From: Opeltia flavorubescens
Lineage: Eukaryota; Ascomycota; Lecanoromycetes; Teloschistales; Teloschistaceae
Length of the DNA stretch: 64,000 bases
Direction of reading: 5' to 3'
Assembly: GCA_000442125.1 (NCBI GenBank)
Contig: KE546965.1
Span: forward strand, 1,736,001-1,800,000
Under the pieces are notes generated by a model, which made no database searches, was not told where the DNA came from, and saw only the letters and a list, made by a program, of their open reading frames with translations. Below are positions 34,801 to 45,346 of the stretch, in pieces. Numbering within the stretch: the stretch's first letter is position 1; every line of letters begins with the position of its first letter. Both the position numbers and the translations under genes were made by a program.

Positions 34801-34971
34801 TAGGACAATCTCAAGGGGTATGCCAGGTTTGACCAGAGCTGCTTTGATGTACTCGGTCCCCAGATCTACACCAAGGACCGCCGATACCGCCGAAGCTGTA
34901 GATGCGAACAGAAATAGCAAAGAGAGTACAATGTTGAAATTTGAAAGACGCCGTCGGCCATGTGGTGGCAT
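31822..34971 (-). CDS. lhs1: Lhs1, ER-lumenal HSP70-family chaperone (GRP170 type)
   Basis: It is a large HSP70 relative of the ER lumen and acts as nucleotide-exchange factor for Kar2/BiP during protein import. It is a single exon of 1049 residues. The ATG at 34971 is chosen because it opens a signal peptide (FNIVLSLLFLFASTASAVSA); the frame runs 70 codons further upstream but without a sensible start. The nucleotide-binding domain shows VLGVDLGTEYIKAALVKPG near residue 33, HLVFDMGAGSASATIL in the middle and SVILHGGAVRTPFVQREL near 400. The C-terminal half is extended, rich in Lys/Glu, with a Ser/Ala repeat around residue 905. The last four residues are HEEL, a variant of the HDEL retrieval signal. 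It acts with Sec63 (4349-6835) in the same pathway, though the genes are far apart. Confidence 0.95.
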   Translation of the reverse strand: MPPHGRRRLSNFNIVLSLLFLFASTASAVSAVLGVDLGTEYIKAALVKPGIPLEIVLTKDSKRKESAAVAFKPSKSSSDSKIFPERIYGGDALALSARFPSDVYPNLKPLVGQLFQKSDLVATYRERFPELRVLESKERGTVGFRSSSFDHKEETFLLEELLAMELKNIKANAVAMAGKGSTIKDIVITVPPFYTAEEKRSVVMAADLAGLRVLSLMSDGLAIGLNYAVSRTFPTVNEGGKPEVHLVFDMGAGSASATILRFQGKTVKDIGKFNKTVQEVQIMGAGWDKSLGGDALNQVIIEDMVSKFADTPKMKTLGTEVKDIKQHGRTMAKLWKESERLRQVLSANTETQASFEGLYHDDVNFKYKINRAEFEKLASKYAAQVKGPIESALESAKLSLSDLESVILHGGAVRTPFVQRELEKIIGNADKIRTNVNSDEAAVFGAAFKAATISPSFRVKEIRTVDTPGYASGASWQSDGKERQQKLFTSTSTVGAEKQVSFKFLNDFAFMLYQQVPGQPGDFVDTPVSQIQTKNLTASVKKLEDTFGCLAADMSTRFAIRLSPTDGLPEVVRGSVSCEATEKKGGVVDGMKDLFGFGSKKGDQKPLADDVGDHESSSTSSTSETAASSSPKESATSDSKASGKKEDEKPKESKKRTETIYIDFTSEPTGLPQLGTESLQRIRERLSAFDGSDRSRIKREETLNTLEGFTYKARDLLEDEGFISASTETQRTEIEQKFKDASEWLYGDGADASRETLKARLDELHGLVDPVQKRKDEATKRPDAIKSLQEALDQVKVMVDVVKQSHEAHAIAEEQASSASSSSSLAAESESSASASASASASTDPPSATESDPFADLDDDTYSTSATSTSVSPSTPSPPPYTNADLESLLSTRDTVQSWLDTKLAEQEKLSPSDDPVILSSELAAKSKELNKVVMDLIQKQMKRTQPPPPPPKKKATSKKGKGAKAAGAKGKGPKSLDIDELLKDMPAGDREEIEKAVRGVKKEDEEKVEEMLNDVPPGDKEAIENAVRGVREKEEREKKEGKVVHEEL
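32430..32520 (-). repeat. Imperfect GATGCT-type repeat coding a Ser/Ala run in LHS1
   Basis: On the plus strand, GATGCT units are repeated around 32456-32480 (GATGCTGATGCTGATGCAGA). On the coding strand they give alternating Ser-Ala residues. It is a likely site of length variation by slippage. Confidence 0.6.
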
Positions 34972-35991
34972 TGTGCTAGATTTCACGTAAGAGTTTTGGG
35001 AAGTCAATACTAACTTCAACTTGAGACTGTAATGTACGCTTGAGAGCTTAGGAGCCCAAAGACACAAGAGAGTAGAGAGAAAGGAAAGACAGTCTACAAA
35101 TTCATAGCCATGGGAAAAGCGGCATAATGCTCGCTTCGTCAGGCAGACGAATGCCAATTGAAGAACAAATGGATAGGACAACTGGCCTCCACTGCTCTTT
35201 CTTTGCGACTAAAGCCGCAATCTCCGGATTACCCACGAAGTTTAGCCGTAAGCCGAAGCTAAACTCTACTCTAGCAAAAAAAATGATTAGAGGGAGAATA
35301 CTTATCGATTCGTATCATCAGGTGAATATCCCTGACTACATGGAATGTTCTTGGTATGATATTCGGTATGTTTTAGCCGGAAATCGTTGTATCGCTTTCG
35401 CCTCCATTCACTTCTTTTGCTACCCGAGGGTGCATAAGCTTGTGAGCTCTCGCAACTGCTTCGCAACCGTTCTACAACCGTATTTCAATTATTTCACAGT
35501 CGCTTCACATACGCAAAATCCAATTATTATCACAAATGCTCAAGGTAAATATTGTCATCCTTGCCCCTCACGAATCGATTATTGAGCCAAGATAGAAATC
35601 TACACTTAAGTGAATAGAACGGTTTGAGGGAAGCTAAGACGGTCTATACGCAGAATCTATAAGTGCTGAGTAATTGTCTTACCTCCAACATTGGAGCATA
35701 TCAGATTAATCCATCTACGACCCTGCTGTAGCTGCAGGTGTCTCGAGAGCACAAAATAAACGACTTTGAAAATAAAATGACTCTGGTTATATTCGGTATT
35801 AAATGCTCATCCCTCAAATGAAGGCGAGATGTAAACATTACATTAGTTGAATCGAAGTCGACACTCGAGAAGCTCTAAATCCCAATGATCGTGTAATCGT
35901 TTATTCTCATAATGAATGTGTGATTCGGTTCATCCATCTGTTCATTGCTATATTCACCATTCTCTATGGGCACAGTCCCATTTAAAGGCTC
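34972..35991. other. LHS1 promoter and 3' flank of the wall-protein gene
   Basis: About 1 kb. A 152-codon frame at 35127-35585 (plus) has no domain and was not accepted. The rest is AT-rich. Confidence 0.5.
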
Positions 35992-37558
35992 TTATGCGAA
36001 AGCCATCAATGCTATTAATCCTGCCAACATCGCAACGGTCGGCTTCTTGGAATTGGCAGCCCCCGTAAATGGCGGAGGAGGCGAAGTGGTGATGATGCTT
36101 GCGTTGGGGGAGAAGCTCGCGCTCGGCAACCCGCTCACAGTTGGCACGAAAGGTGGAGAAGGCGTAGGGACTACCGGAATCTCTGGAGGGCTTGTCTCTA
36201 CTGGCGGTGTCACTGGTATAGCCGGGGTACTCCCGACAGGCGGCGGAATAGGTGCGGCAGGAGTGCTCCCAACGGGAGGCGGTACTGGCACAGACGGTGA
36301 AGTGGCTACAACTGGAGGAGTACTCTCAACTGGAGGTGGTGCTACTGGAGACACTGGCAGCGGTGGCGAGACAACAGGAGGCGGTGGCAGAGATGTAGCC
36401 GGAATGGCAGGCGGGACTGTGCTTGTGGTGACAGGGTAGGTCGTGGTAACGATGTACGAAGTCCTACGTCTTTCTTAGCGTCCAGACAAGAATAATCTCC
36501 GGTACGAGACTTACGTTTGTGTCGACGTGACGGGAATGGTGACTGGCGTCGAGCTTATTGTAGTGACTATGGATGTGACTGGGCAGGTGGTTGTTATGAT
36601 GCTTATTCGAGGTGAACGTTAGTGAAATATATTCTATCTCAAATGATGAAAATAGAAGAACCGCTGATCTGATCATTCTGTTATGAGAGGTGCGTCTAGA
36701 GAAGCTTACGTGATTATTGAGGTCGTATAAGTAGTGATTGGAACAGGAGGAGGTTTTGTTACAGGTACAGTGGTTCTGCGCGAGATTAGTACATTACGGA
36801 TTTAATGGAGCTTTTGGTACGGAAATGGCGATGGACATACATAATTACGTACGAAGTCGTTTTTGTTTTGGTAATAGGAATTGTTGTCGGTGTTTTACTG
36901 ATGGTAGTAACCGTAGAAGTAACAGGACAGGTCGTCGTTCTAAGTCACGATCAGGAACCAGCTCCTCCAAGTAATGAAGGCAAATCAAGACAAGCCCAGG
37001 TAATCTAGGGTAGCTAAAAGTAAAATCATCAGGATAGAAGATACTTACGTGATTGTTGTTACAGAGGTAGTGAAGCTCGTCGTCTCCTTGGTGGTAGTAG
37101 TAGAGGTGGTCTATAATGAACGTAAGCATCAAGCCATTGAGTCCTAAGATCAAGCTCGCACGACATTCCGCGGTTCGACAAATGGACGGAGCAACTAATA
37201 CAAAGACTGGTGCGGCACTCACGTTAGGGTAGAGAACAGAGGTCGAGATAGGCGGAGGAAGAGTTGGTGCCGTGCTACTAGGTGGTGGCGGCTTGACCGT
37301 CACAGTTCCAGGTGGCGGGATAACAGACGTTGCCGAAGGACATCCGCCTGGACACGAGGTTACAGTGATTGTGGAAGTCGTCGATGAAATTGAGATGTAG
37401 GTGGTTGAATTGTGACTAAAGGTTGAGGTGATCGGGCAAGTCGTCACGGTAGTGTATGTCGTATAAGAGCTCGTGGTGTTGGTATACCAACGTCTTTCAA
37501 AGCCGAGGGCTGCAGCTGCTCCGGCGAAAGCCAGTAACGAGAGGGTAGATTTGAGCAT
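35992..37558 (-). CDS. GPI-anchored Ser/Thr/Pro-rich cell-wall protein with duplicated exons
   Basis: Six exons are inferred: 37558-37223, 37110-37049, 36939-36853, 36775-36710, 36601-36515 and 36469-35992 (371 residues). It has a signal peptide (MLKSTLSLLAFAGAAAALG), a Thr/Ser-rich body with TTCP-type Cys-Pro modules, a Pro-rich region with repeats of the kind PPPVGSTPA, and a C-terminal hydrophobic tail (TVAMLAGLIALMAFA) after a small-residue stretch GAANSKK. That end is a GPI-anchor signal, so the protein is probably linked to the membrane or wall glucan and heavily O-mannosylated. Exons 3 and 5 are both 87 nt and code related modules (TTCPVTSTVTTIS and TTCPVTSIVTTIS); exons 2 and 4 also match at their ends (ATCAC before GTAAG). 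All four exons start and end in phase 2. No enzyme domain is present. The frame also runs through intron 1, which could mislead gene callers. Confidence 0.8.
36515..37110 (-). repeat. Tandem duplication of a two-exon unit in the wall-protein gene
   Basis: Unit A has exon 2 (62 nt), an intron of 109 nt and exon 3 (87 nt). Unit B has exon 4 (66 nt), an intron of 108 nt and exon 5 (87 nt). The internal introns have diverged but keep nearly equal length, and the coding modules align closely. This is best explained by a genomic tandem duplication with breakpoints in phase-2 introns. Confidence 0.6.
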
Positions 37559-39305
37559 TGCAAGCTTAGCAAGAATGATTATGCCGCGAATTTGCAGGTT
37601 GCTAGAGAAATCAAGCGAAGAGAATTACAGCAAGCACTTGGATCAACGACCGTTGCACAAGAGGACCGTAGCGAAGGAGTCCAAATGGTGTACTTTCGAG
37701 TAGATTGACAACGGCTGGAGAGAGACAAGAGTCAGGAAATACGTCAAAAGAGGGAGGAATTGGCTGGTGATAAGAAAATGGATAGGTACATGGCTGGGCC
37801 AGCACAAACGATGCAACGGTGACTCCATGGAGCGAACGACGTCAGAGTAGCTACAGGCAAAGGTCCACGTCGACGTCGTGTCTCCCCAACCCATGCAGAC
37901 CCACAGACCACACCATTGGAGAGTCTGGGCGAGCTTTGGAGGATACCAGCTTAGGTTCTCACGGTGGTACCTCATCGGTGGAATTCGTATGAAAAGTAGA
38001 CGGTGTGATCTTAGGTGGGGTCAGAATAGATCCTATTGGTCTGAAGTAGGATGCAGCCGAATAAGAAAGGCATAGCGGTGAGCGGGATCCCTGCTGCCGA
38101 ACCTTGTTGCAACTTTCATCTGCACGTCAATTGAGAATCGATCGAATTCGGTCATTGACGGAGTTGGAAGCAGGTCGATCTCATTTTCGCTGACTTTTGT
38201 TTCAGTGGTACGACAGTAGAAATATCGCCATGTCTTTTCTAAGTCTTGGTTGCCATAAGACGGTCCCCCATCTCTTACGGAACTTTCGGGGCGGCAGAAG
38301 ACAGTGGAGCCGTGAATACGAGATGCTCGGTTGGTGCCAATACGAAGACAAGGATGAGGGAGCTTGGAGCTTCTTGGAGCTTTCCCCACCATGTTTGTGT
38401 CACTCCAGTGGAAGATTGATGCAGGTCGGAATAAGGTGGGGATTGCCGAGCTTGCCTTATCTTCGCCCAGGATCCTAGGGTAGAGGTCGAGGCTAAGAGT
38501 CGGTAGAAGAGAGCTGTCGTGTTGGCATCGTCGAGGATGTTTGCGCTGCAGTAAGCAGCATTTGTCAGAGCTTGCTGCATGCACCATCGGTCGAATCCGC
38601 ACCAAGCAAATGTCTCTAAATTGCTGCAGCTTGTTCCTGGAAATGTGGGGATTCGCCAATGTTTTGCGGTCGAAACATCGAGAAGTACCGCAAAATCTAG
38701 TCTGTCTTCCGATGCTGAACGCTGCTGTGTACGCTCTCCTTTGTCGCGCGCAACCGTAGAAAAACACATAATTCACGCTTTAGGTATGGAAATTGATCGA
38801 TTGGTTTGATACTTGACAGCTCGCCGGAGCAGCGGATTATGGAGAGAGCCGTTGGTATCTATTAAGCGGTAGTAACGACTCCAAGCCACCGCCAATCAGT
38901 CCAATACTATATGTCTTCATACATAAGGCATCGTACTCGCGGTACCATACGTTGGCCAATGACAACATCTTGCGACGGGAGGTCTGCACACTCTACTTTT
39001 CTTCCACCCAGGGGTCGTGAATTGCCTAGCTTAGATTTCAAAGCTAGTAACAATGGATGGTGGCTCGTTGCCATAGACTAGATATCTGCCTGCATTCCGT
39101 CGATGGTCCTGAGCTCTTGTACAGAAGAACGTGGCTTAGCGATCGAGTCATGGCTTGTGGGCCGTGGACAATGAACGGTCACCAAGCACACGCCATGTGC
39201 ACCCAGGTCTTTCTGGGTCATAAATACGAAGATTACCACTGCCAAGGTATCTTTGTAATAAGCAATCGAGGTAATGTCTGTGTATTTTGAACACTCCCAC
39301 ACTTC
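37559..39305. other. 1.75 kb region with only doubtful coding content
   Basis: It lies between the wall-protein gene start and the DML1 3' end. Two overlapping minus-strand frames at 38033-38776 are described separately. The remainder holds no supported gene. Confidence 0.45.
38033..38776 (-). other. Two overlapping open frames, possible unrecognised gene
   Basis: Minus-strand frames of 247 codons (38776-38033) and 164 codons (38769-38275) overlap in different phases. The second has a protein-like segment with paired Cys and Trp (FAWCGFDRWCMQQALTNAAY). The first looks like its shifted shadow in that part but stays open further. A small Cys/Trp protein spread over one or two introns is possible, but I could not find a consistent splice model. 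No family is recognised. Confidence 0.2.
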
Positions 39306-41083
39306 TTAGTCGCTATCCTCGTCAGAGCCACTGTTCCAGCCCTCTTCGTACTCTTCCGCGATCTCACTAAGCCTGTTGGATAGCGCCTCTCGATCTATCA
39401 CATTAGTCATCCGCGATACGATGTTTTGCAGCTCTTTTGCTCGTTTGGAGATTCGTGTAGTTGTCGATAGAGATGTCTGAATGACCGCAGCATTCGAGGT
39501 GTATGCGCTTTCGCTGAGAATACTGGGAAAACTGTTAAGCAGAGGGTAAGGAAGCGGGCTATTGTATCTTGAGAAGCTTCGTTAGCAGACGATCAGTCAC
39601 CGGAAAGCCACTTCAACACGTACTTCTCGACCACCGGAAGGGATGCTAGCTTTCTTCGCTTGCGCGACAAAACCCTGTCTTCCTCATCAATCCGGGGCTG
39701 TGGTAGCGATATGCCCCGTAAGGATTCTACTTTGCCGAACACGTGGTTCGCTTTCTCCCATTGCCGAAGTGAGAGTGCGGTCTGCGAAGATTTGCCCGCC
39801 GAGAAGATCATGTCAAGTTTGGCGTCAGCTTTCGCCAGCTCGTCCTCGTATACCAGCCCTTCTGTGATCGACGTTGGTGTCCTAAAGTCATCTGCAACTT
39901 TTGAAACTTCCTGTGTACCGTGAGGATGATGTAAAGATTCACCGGCACTACATTGGAGCTCGGCTATTGTCTGGTTGCCGTTGACATTTAGAGACGCTTC
40001 CATGTCGCTCAGAAGTCCGCGCTTGAAGCAGTCGGGCTTCTGGCGACTGGGGAGTGTCATGGTTTCAAGTGCCATAGAAAGAAGCCCACAAATGTGCCAT
40101 TGGGAGGTCCCATCAAGCCGAACGTAGGCTGGTAGGTATGATGGAACCGCTAATGGAACATATATCGACGCTGTGTTTGAGATTGCTTGCCATGATTGAG
40201 CAAGATTGACGATTCGCAGCATTTGCTTGGCTCTCTGGCTGTGGCTAATGTCTTCCTCGAGGCCCCAGAACCATAGAGGCGTCTTACTAAACTCGTCCCT
40301 TAATGACTCGATATATCTTGATGCAAATCCTCCCCAGGCATCATCAGCACTGGCAAAGATCTGGATACCTTGCATCTGATCACATTCTTCGGCCCATGGT
40401 CTGACATCACGATCAAGGAGATCATGCTCCCTGTCGAGGCTGCTAAACAGATCTTCGCCGCTGCTCCATTGCTCAAATGGCAGGATGCTGGATCCAAGCT
40501 CGTAATCATTAATCTGAACAATGGATCGAGGATGGTAGAACGCGCGGGTGAAATCCGACCAGTACCTTACAGTTTGGGTGCTGAGCTTTGGTGGTTCCTC
40601 TATGCCCTCATCAAGCGCTTTCTGGTATTCGGATTGTGTGATTGGCGTATCTTTTTGCTTCACAACATTTCCGGCCCTTTGCTGCCAATACGATCTTAGG
40701 AAAACCCTCGGACAAAGTCATGAACCAGATCGGGTCATTCGCCCTCGTACTCACCATAGGTTTTCGAAGTCCACTTCAACATCCACCTGGTCATAGAGTC
40801 CACCCCATTTTCGAAGACTCCCAAATCCTCCTTTGAGGTCGTAGATTACTGTCCTCGGTGTGTACGTATCTTCCCCAGTTGGCCCTTTTCCAGGCCGGAA
40901 ATGGATACTATGGTCAATAGTTGACGGCTCGTTACCATCGCCATAATCAAAGTACGATTCCTGAAGATACATAAGTATTTATTGACGAAAGTGTCTAGAT
41001 TTGTAGCATACCTGAGTATTCCAGAAATGGGTTCCTAGATAGTTGGCACGATGGCCAAATTGGAGAGTTACAACCTCATGCAT
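39306..41083 (-). CDS. dml1: Dml1/Misato, tubulin-like mitochondrial inheritance protein
   Basis: It is required for mitochondrial DNA partitioning and morphology in yeast; the fly homologue is Misato. Four exons, 41083-41012, 40960-40755, 40676-39624 and 39567-39306, give 530 residues. It starts [24 protein letters not shown], the degenerate tubulin-like N-terminus of the family, then ESYFDYGD and the [14 protein letters not shown] block. The central region has the conserved [19 protein letters not shown] and WFWGLEE motifs. The last exon adds about 87 residues with an acidic Glu/Ser/Asp tail ending DSD. Short introns (51, 78 and 56 nt) are all supported by frame and family sequence. It is probably a cytosolic or mitochondrial outer-membrane-associated protein. 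The identity is strong. Confidence 0.93.
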
Positions 41084-41338
41084 AAGTCATCGGCGACTGC
41101 ACGAGAGGTGGACTAAGAACAATCGAATGCTCGGAACATCGGAAGAGAGCGGCGAGTCTTATCTTATCTGATCACCGTTGTGTCTCCATTATCTCCGTAC
41201 CTCGGCTGACTTGTCTGTCTCCTCTTCGACATCGCGACTAGATTTCTCTAAATAATCTTCCTCCGTGTATACTCCCAGCTATTGCTCATTCTTCTACACT
41301 GCTCATGGTTTTTGATTTTTACATCTGCTTATGAATAC

Positions 41339-42414
41339 ATGAAAGTAATGGACTCAGAAGCAAAAGCCCAGACCGAGCTTAAAGATTTCGGCAACATCTT
41401 CTCGCTGGATGGCAAAGTCGCAGTAGTCACAGGAGGATCACGAGGATTAGGGTTACATGCAGCATCAGGGTTTGTGACTAAATTACTATCCCTACAGAGT
41501 ATATCACTTCTACGAATTCAATTCTTACTAAGCGAGCAGTCTTCTCCAAGCCGGATGCTCAAAAGTTTACATTACTTCCCGTAAAGCCGCAGCATGCGAT
41601 TCTGCCTGCGCTGCTCTAAACGCCCTGCCGAATAAAAGACCAGGGGCACAAGCGATTTCAGTCCCAGCAGATAGCGCCAAAGTTGCAGGCGTGGAGGCCT
41701 TGGTCAAGAAAGTGGAGGAGACGACGGATCATATTGATATACTCTTCGCGAACGCTGGCGCAACATGGGGAGAAAAATTCGACACGCATCCTGATTCCGC
41801 TTTTGCGAAGGTTATGGACCTGAATGTCAAGAGCGTTTTCAACACCATCAGATTGTATGTTTTTGTCCCGTACTATTGTGCCATATATGTTTCTTTATTC
41901 TCTCAACGATCGTGCTGATTGGTCGTAAGATTCGCACCACTTCTCCAAAAGAAGGCATCAAAAGAATATCCGTCACGAGTGATTGTCACAGCATCCGTAG
42001 CTGGTCTTGGTATTGGGCATCTGGGTGAAAACGCTACGTTCGGATACTCTGCGTCGAAAGGTATACCCTCCTGTCCTAGTTGCACTCCATCGGTGCATAT
42101 CGCCTCGGTACTGATATCAACACGTAGCTGCCGCAATCCATTTGACGCGCAATCTCGCTGTAGAACTCGGTCCACGTAACATCCTTTGCAATAGCATTGC
42201 ACCCGGTTTCTTCCCGTCGAAGATGGCTTCGGGCCTGATGGAAATGGAAGGGGGCGAAGCTAAGATAGCAGAGGCAAATCCAAACGGTAGATTGGGGAAA
42301 CCGGAGGATATTGCTGCGGCTGTGGTATATTTGTCTAGCCGGGCTGCGAGTCATGTCAATGGGGGAAATATAGTACTCGATGGAGGGGCCTTGTGGAAAC
42401 AAGGAAGGCTGTGA
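41339..42414 (+). CDS. Short-chain dehydrogenase/reductase (classical SDR)
   Basis: Four exons, 41339-41469, 41540-41854, 41930-42060 and 42128-42414, give 287 residues. The start may instead be the ATG at 41348, three codons downstream. The Rossmann motif is VVTGGSRGLGLHAA, then NAGA near residue 130, catalytic Ser in VTASVAGLG, and the YSASK motif (Tyr-x3-Lys) at an exon end. The C-terminal NSIAPGFFPSKM and DIAAAVVYLSSRAASHVNGGNIVLDGG are those of the 3-oxoacyl-ACP-reductase-like and sorbose/gluconate-type SDRs. The Arg after TGGS points to an NADPH preference. The substrate cannot be predicted. All three splice joins land exactly on conserved codons. Confidence 0.88.
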
Positions 42415-43667
42415 ATGGGAGGGTTGATTCAGTGTATATACGAACGACTGGAAATCTTGCTTGGATGAGCGGATGATCTGAACGAATACGAGCTTGGTAC
42501 CTGCTTAAAATCTACCGTATCAATAATTGAAAAGCTAGAATGTACACTGTTTCAACCTCAATTTAAACGAGCGGCGCCGACCTTGAATGTAACAGCTCGG
42601 AAGGACAAGAATTGTGTCACCAACGTGGCACTAGAAGAAGAATCAAAGTGGATCGCCAGTCTTCTTCGGCCTACGAGTGGTTAGTCGAACGACAGAATAA
42701 TTGATTTAAGATACGAAAACATAAGGCTAGCGCTATGGGAACCTCACCACCATGCACGAGAAATGCATTGAAGTGGGAACATCCATTGCTACCCACTGGG
42801 CAAGGTCTCGAAATTCTACTATTACACTATACAGGCTGAAAAGAGACGGTGAGATAAAACCATTGCAGTAATCACATTGCAAATTGACCGGGAAGAATTG
42901 AAATCAACAAGCGTTCTCGGGACATTACGAAAATACAAGTGGAAGCAAGATCTGACACAAAATGATGGACCTCGCAACGTTGGATGGGCTATTGATGTAG
43001 CCTTAGTCAACTATACTGCTACGAGCTACCTACGAGCTAGGATTACTCCGTAAGATGATACACGTCGGGCTTTTTAGTAAAAAGAGATCAGGATGGTAGA
43101 ATAAGTCCTATTTCGCTTTTCACTTTCGAGATTTCTGATGCTAGGAGAGAAAAATAAAGCGAGAAGATGAGAATGTAATGGCAATAAATATATACCGAAC
43201 TTGCGATTTTTGGCATACCCCTGCAGCGTTGCATCAGCAATGGTTGGGTACTTATTACTTCATTAATTCGCCTGTCCGGCCCTCCACCAATTCGTCGTTA
43301 AAATGCCACACAATCTTCCATTATCCATAATACAACAACGCGAGTTTGAGGAATGTGTAGACGAGGTGGTATCGAAGGTTGTTACTCTGGCTATCATCAG
43401 TATTTCTGTACGGTTACGAACGGACATGGAATGTAAGATTACGATCAAAGTGGATCTATTGGTATATGATATGATGTCGTAATGAATTTGTATGGAAAAC
43501 TTAGTTTGCCGCGGCGCCTAGGCGCTTGTTGCTCGGCCGCAAAAGACCACGCGAAAATCGTAAACAGCGGCCTTTCTTAAGACCTTCAATGCACCCATGA
43601 AGAGGGTTTGACTTCATTCTACTTTTCATCGCAGGATAACGAGCTACGTTCAGTGTTTTAACACTGT
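42415..43667. other. 1.25 kb intergenic region
   Basis: AT-rich with short frames only; no gene supported. A GC-rich palindromic patch lies near 43508-43540, in the promoter of the coiled-coil gene. Confidence 0.5.
43508..43540. promoter_or_regulatory. GC-rich palindromic patch upstream of the coiled-coil gene
   Basis: GCGCCTAGGCGC at 43514-43525 is a perfect 12-base palindrome, overlapped on the left by GCCGCGGC (43508-43515) and followed by CGGCCG (about 43534). It stands out in an AT-rich promoter about 143 bp before the ATG. It could be a zinc-cluster or other dimeric factor site; no factor is assigned. Confidence 0.3.
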
Positions 43668-45346
43668 ATGGATCCAGTCTTTAAGTTACCTGCCTCCCCT
43701 GGCACACCGCTCTTCCCGGTTTCCCCAGAACGCGCAAACAGACAAGCTATTCCTCACTCACCGTCACTGCCTTTTGACCTCCATGACCCATTCAAGTCTG
43801 CACACCTCCGTGAGAACTCAGATGTTCAAAACAAGGTTGCCCAGTTCAACAGCCTGAGCAAGGAGGCCGTTCAGCGGAGGAAAGATAATGAAGCTGCTAT
43901 GCGGAGAGCTGTGCTAGGGAGGGAAGAAGCGGAAAATGAGAGTAAACGTCTGAAGGAGGAGAACGAAAGGCTAAGGGAGGAGCTAGAGGAGGGAAGGGCG
44001 CGAGAAAAGAGAGTGGCGGAGAGGATTGAGAGTGTCATGGTTCGTTCATTGTGAGAAGCTTCAGTAGGATCAATACTCACGACTAGCAGGAAGAGCTCCA
44101 TAGGACCAAAGAGGGCCAAGCACATGCGCAAGGTGTGTATGAGAAGGAGGTCCGGAGAGCCCGTAAAGAAGCTTTCAAGTCGTCTAGCGCTCTAGTAAAG
44201 TTGCAGGAGGAACTGAAAACCACCCGTAACAAATATACACTGATGAGGGAGGCGTCAGAGGCCCAGAAAAGAAGGGCAACTGGAAAGGAGCAAGAAGCAT
44301 TCGCTGCACAGTATCAGCTCGTTGGCCTACAAGAGGAAATAGAAAGCACAAGGCAGGCGGTCAAGGTTGTAGAAGAGGAAAGAGATGCATTGAAGACAAG
44401 CTTGAAGCAGGAAGAGGTTGCAAGGATCGCGGCCGAAGGAAAGATTGCACTACCACCATCCCAAGAACCTAACGAACTCGCTACGCCTAAGAAGAGGAGA
44501 AGAGAAAATCCGATAGTGAACCGGGATCCTGAACTAAGCGACTCGGAGGAACTAAGCCTTCTGGACGCACTGAAGGATGAGTTAAGATGGGAGAAAAAGT
44601 TACGGGCGAGAGCAGATGATCTTGTCGACTTTATGAACATGGAGTGCCAATTCAAATGCTGCCCTTGTCGGATAGCAGAAGATGAGGGCACAGAATTCAT
44701 ACATGACGGAACCTACAACGAGAAGATAGAAAAGACAATGGACGATATGCAAAGACGACCCAAGCCTTCTGTACTAGAAGCCATACCACCACCCGACCCT
44801 CCGGAGTCGCTCCCCTCCAGCCCGGCTAGAGCGCCGTCACCGCTCGGTCAGACAACGGAGATGCTCATCAATTTCTCCCCAAGTGCCAGTACATTTTCCA
44901 AATTCCCGACGCCCGCAAAACGCAATGTAATCGACTTACCTACAATTCCCAAATCAAACCCGGATCTCAAAACTACCTCGGAAGCCCCCATCCATCTCTC
45001 TTCCCCATCGACCCTTCACCAACCATCCCCACAACGTCCTCATCAACAAGCACAATTCTTCGCTCCACCAACCCCTCGAACTCTCCCTGCTCCTCCACAG
45101 CAAGGGTCACCATCTAAGAATCCAACCATCCGGTCTGTCACCTTCCCAGGATCGACTACAATCACTACCACAGTCCCATTAGCGCCCATACCCGTCAGTC
45201 CCGACAGAACTATCAGTCGGGACGAAGCTTTAGAACAGATCCGGCAAAGAAGAGGGAGAGCCAGGAGTGCAGCTGGGAATGGAACACCAAGGAAAGTCTT
45301 GGTAGGGACTGCAGAGAGGAGAGATTTGAGCGCTCCGGCAAGATGA
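43668..45346 (+). CDS. Conserved coiled-coil protein of unknown function
   Basis: Two exons, 43668-44039 and 44090-45346, give 542 residues. The first 45 residues are Pro/Ser-rich. Residues about 50-275 form long charged helices (EEAENESKRLKEENERLREE, later KLQEELKTTRNKY), almost certainly coiled coil. A basic patch PKKRRREN near 285 could be a nuclear signal. A cluster CQFKCCPCRIAED near 335 may bind metal. The C-terminal third is disordered and rich in Pro, Ser and Thr, with several S/T-P sites and a terminal ARSAAGNGTPRKV stretch. I do not recognise a named family; the layout suits a cytoskeletal, spindle-pole or septation protein regulated by proline-directed kinases, but that is inference only. 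Confidence 0.7.

Noticed and set aside
35127-35585. 152-codon plus-strand frame
   Set aside because: No domain, odd composition and partly overlapping the LHS1 leader; probably chance.
36845-37558. 237-codon minus-strand frame as the wall protein
   Set aside because: It reads through introns 1 to 3; the spliced model gives the repeat modules and the GPI tail.
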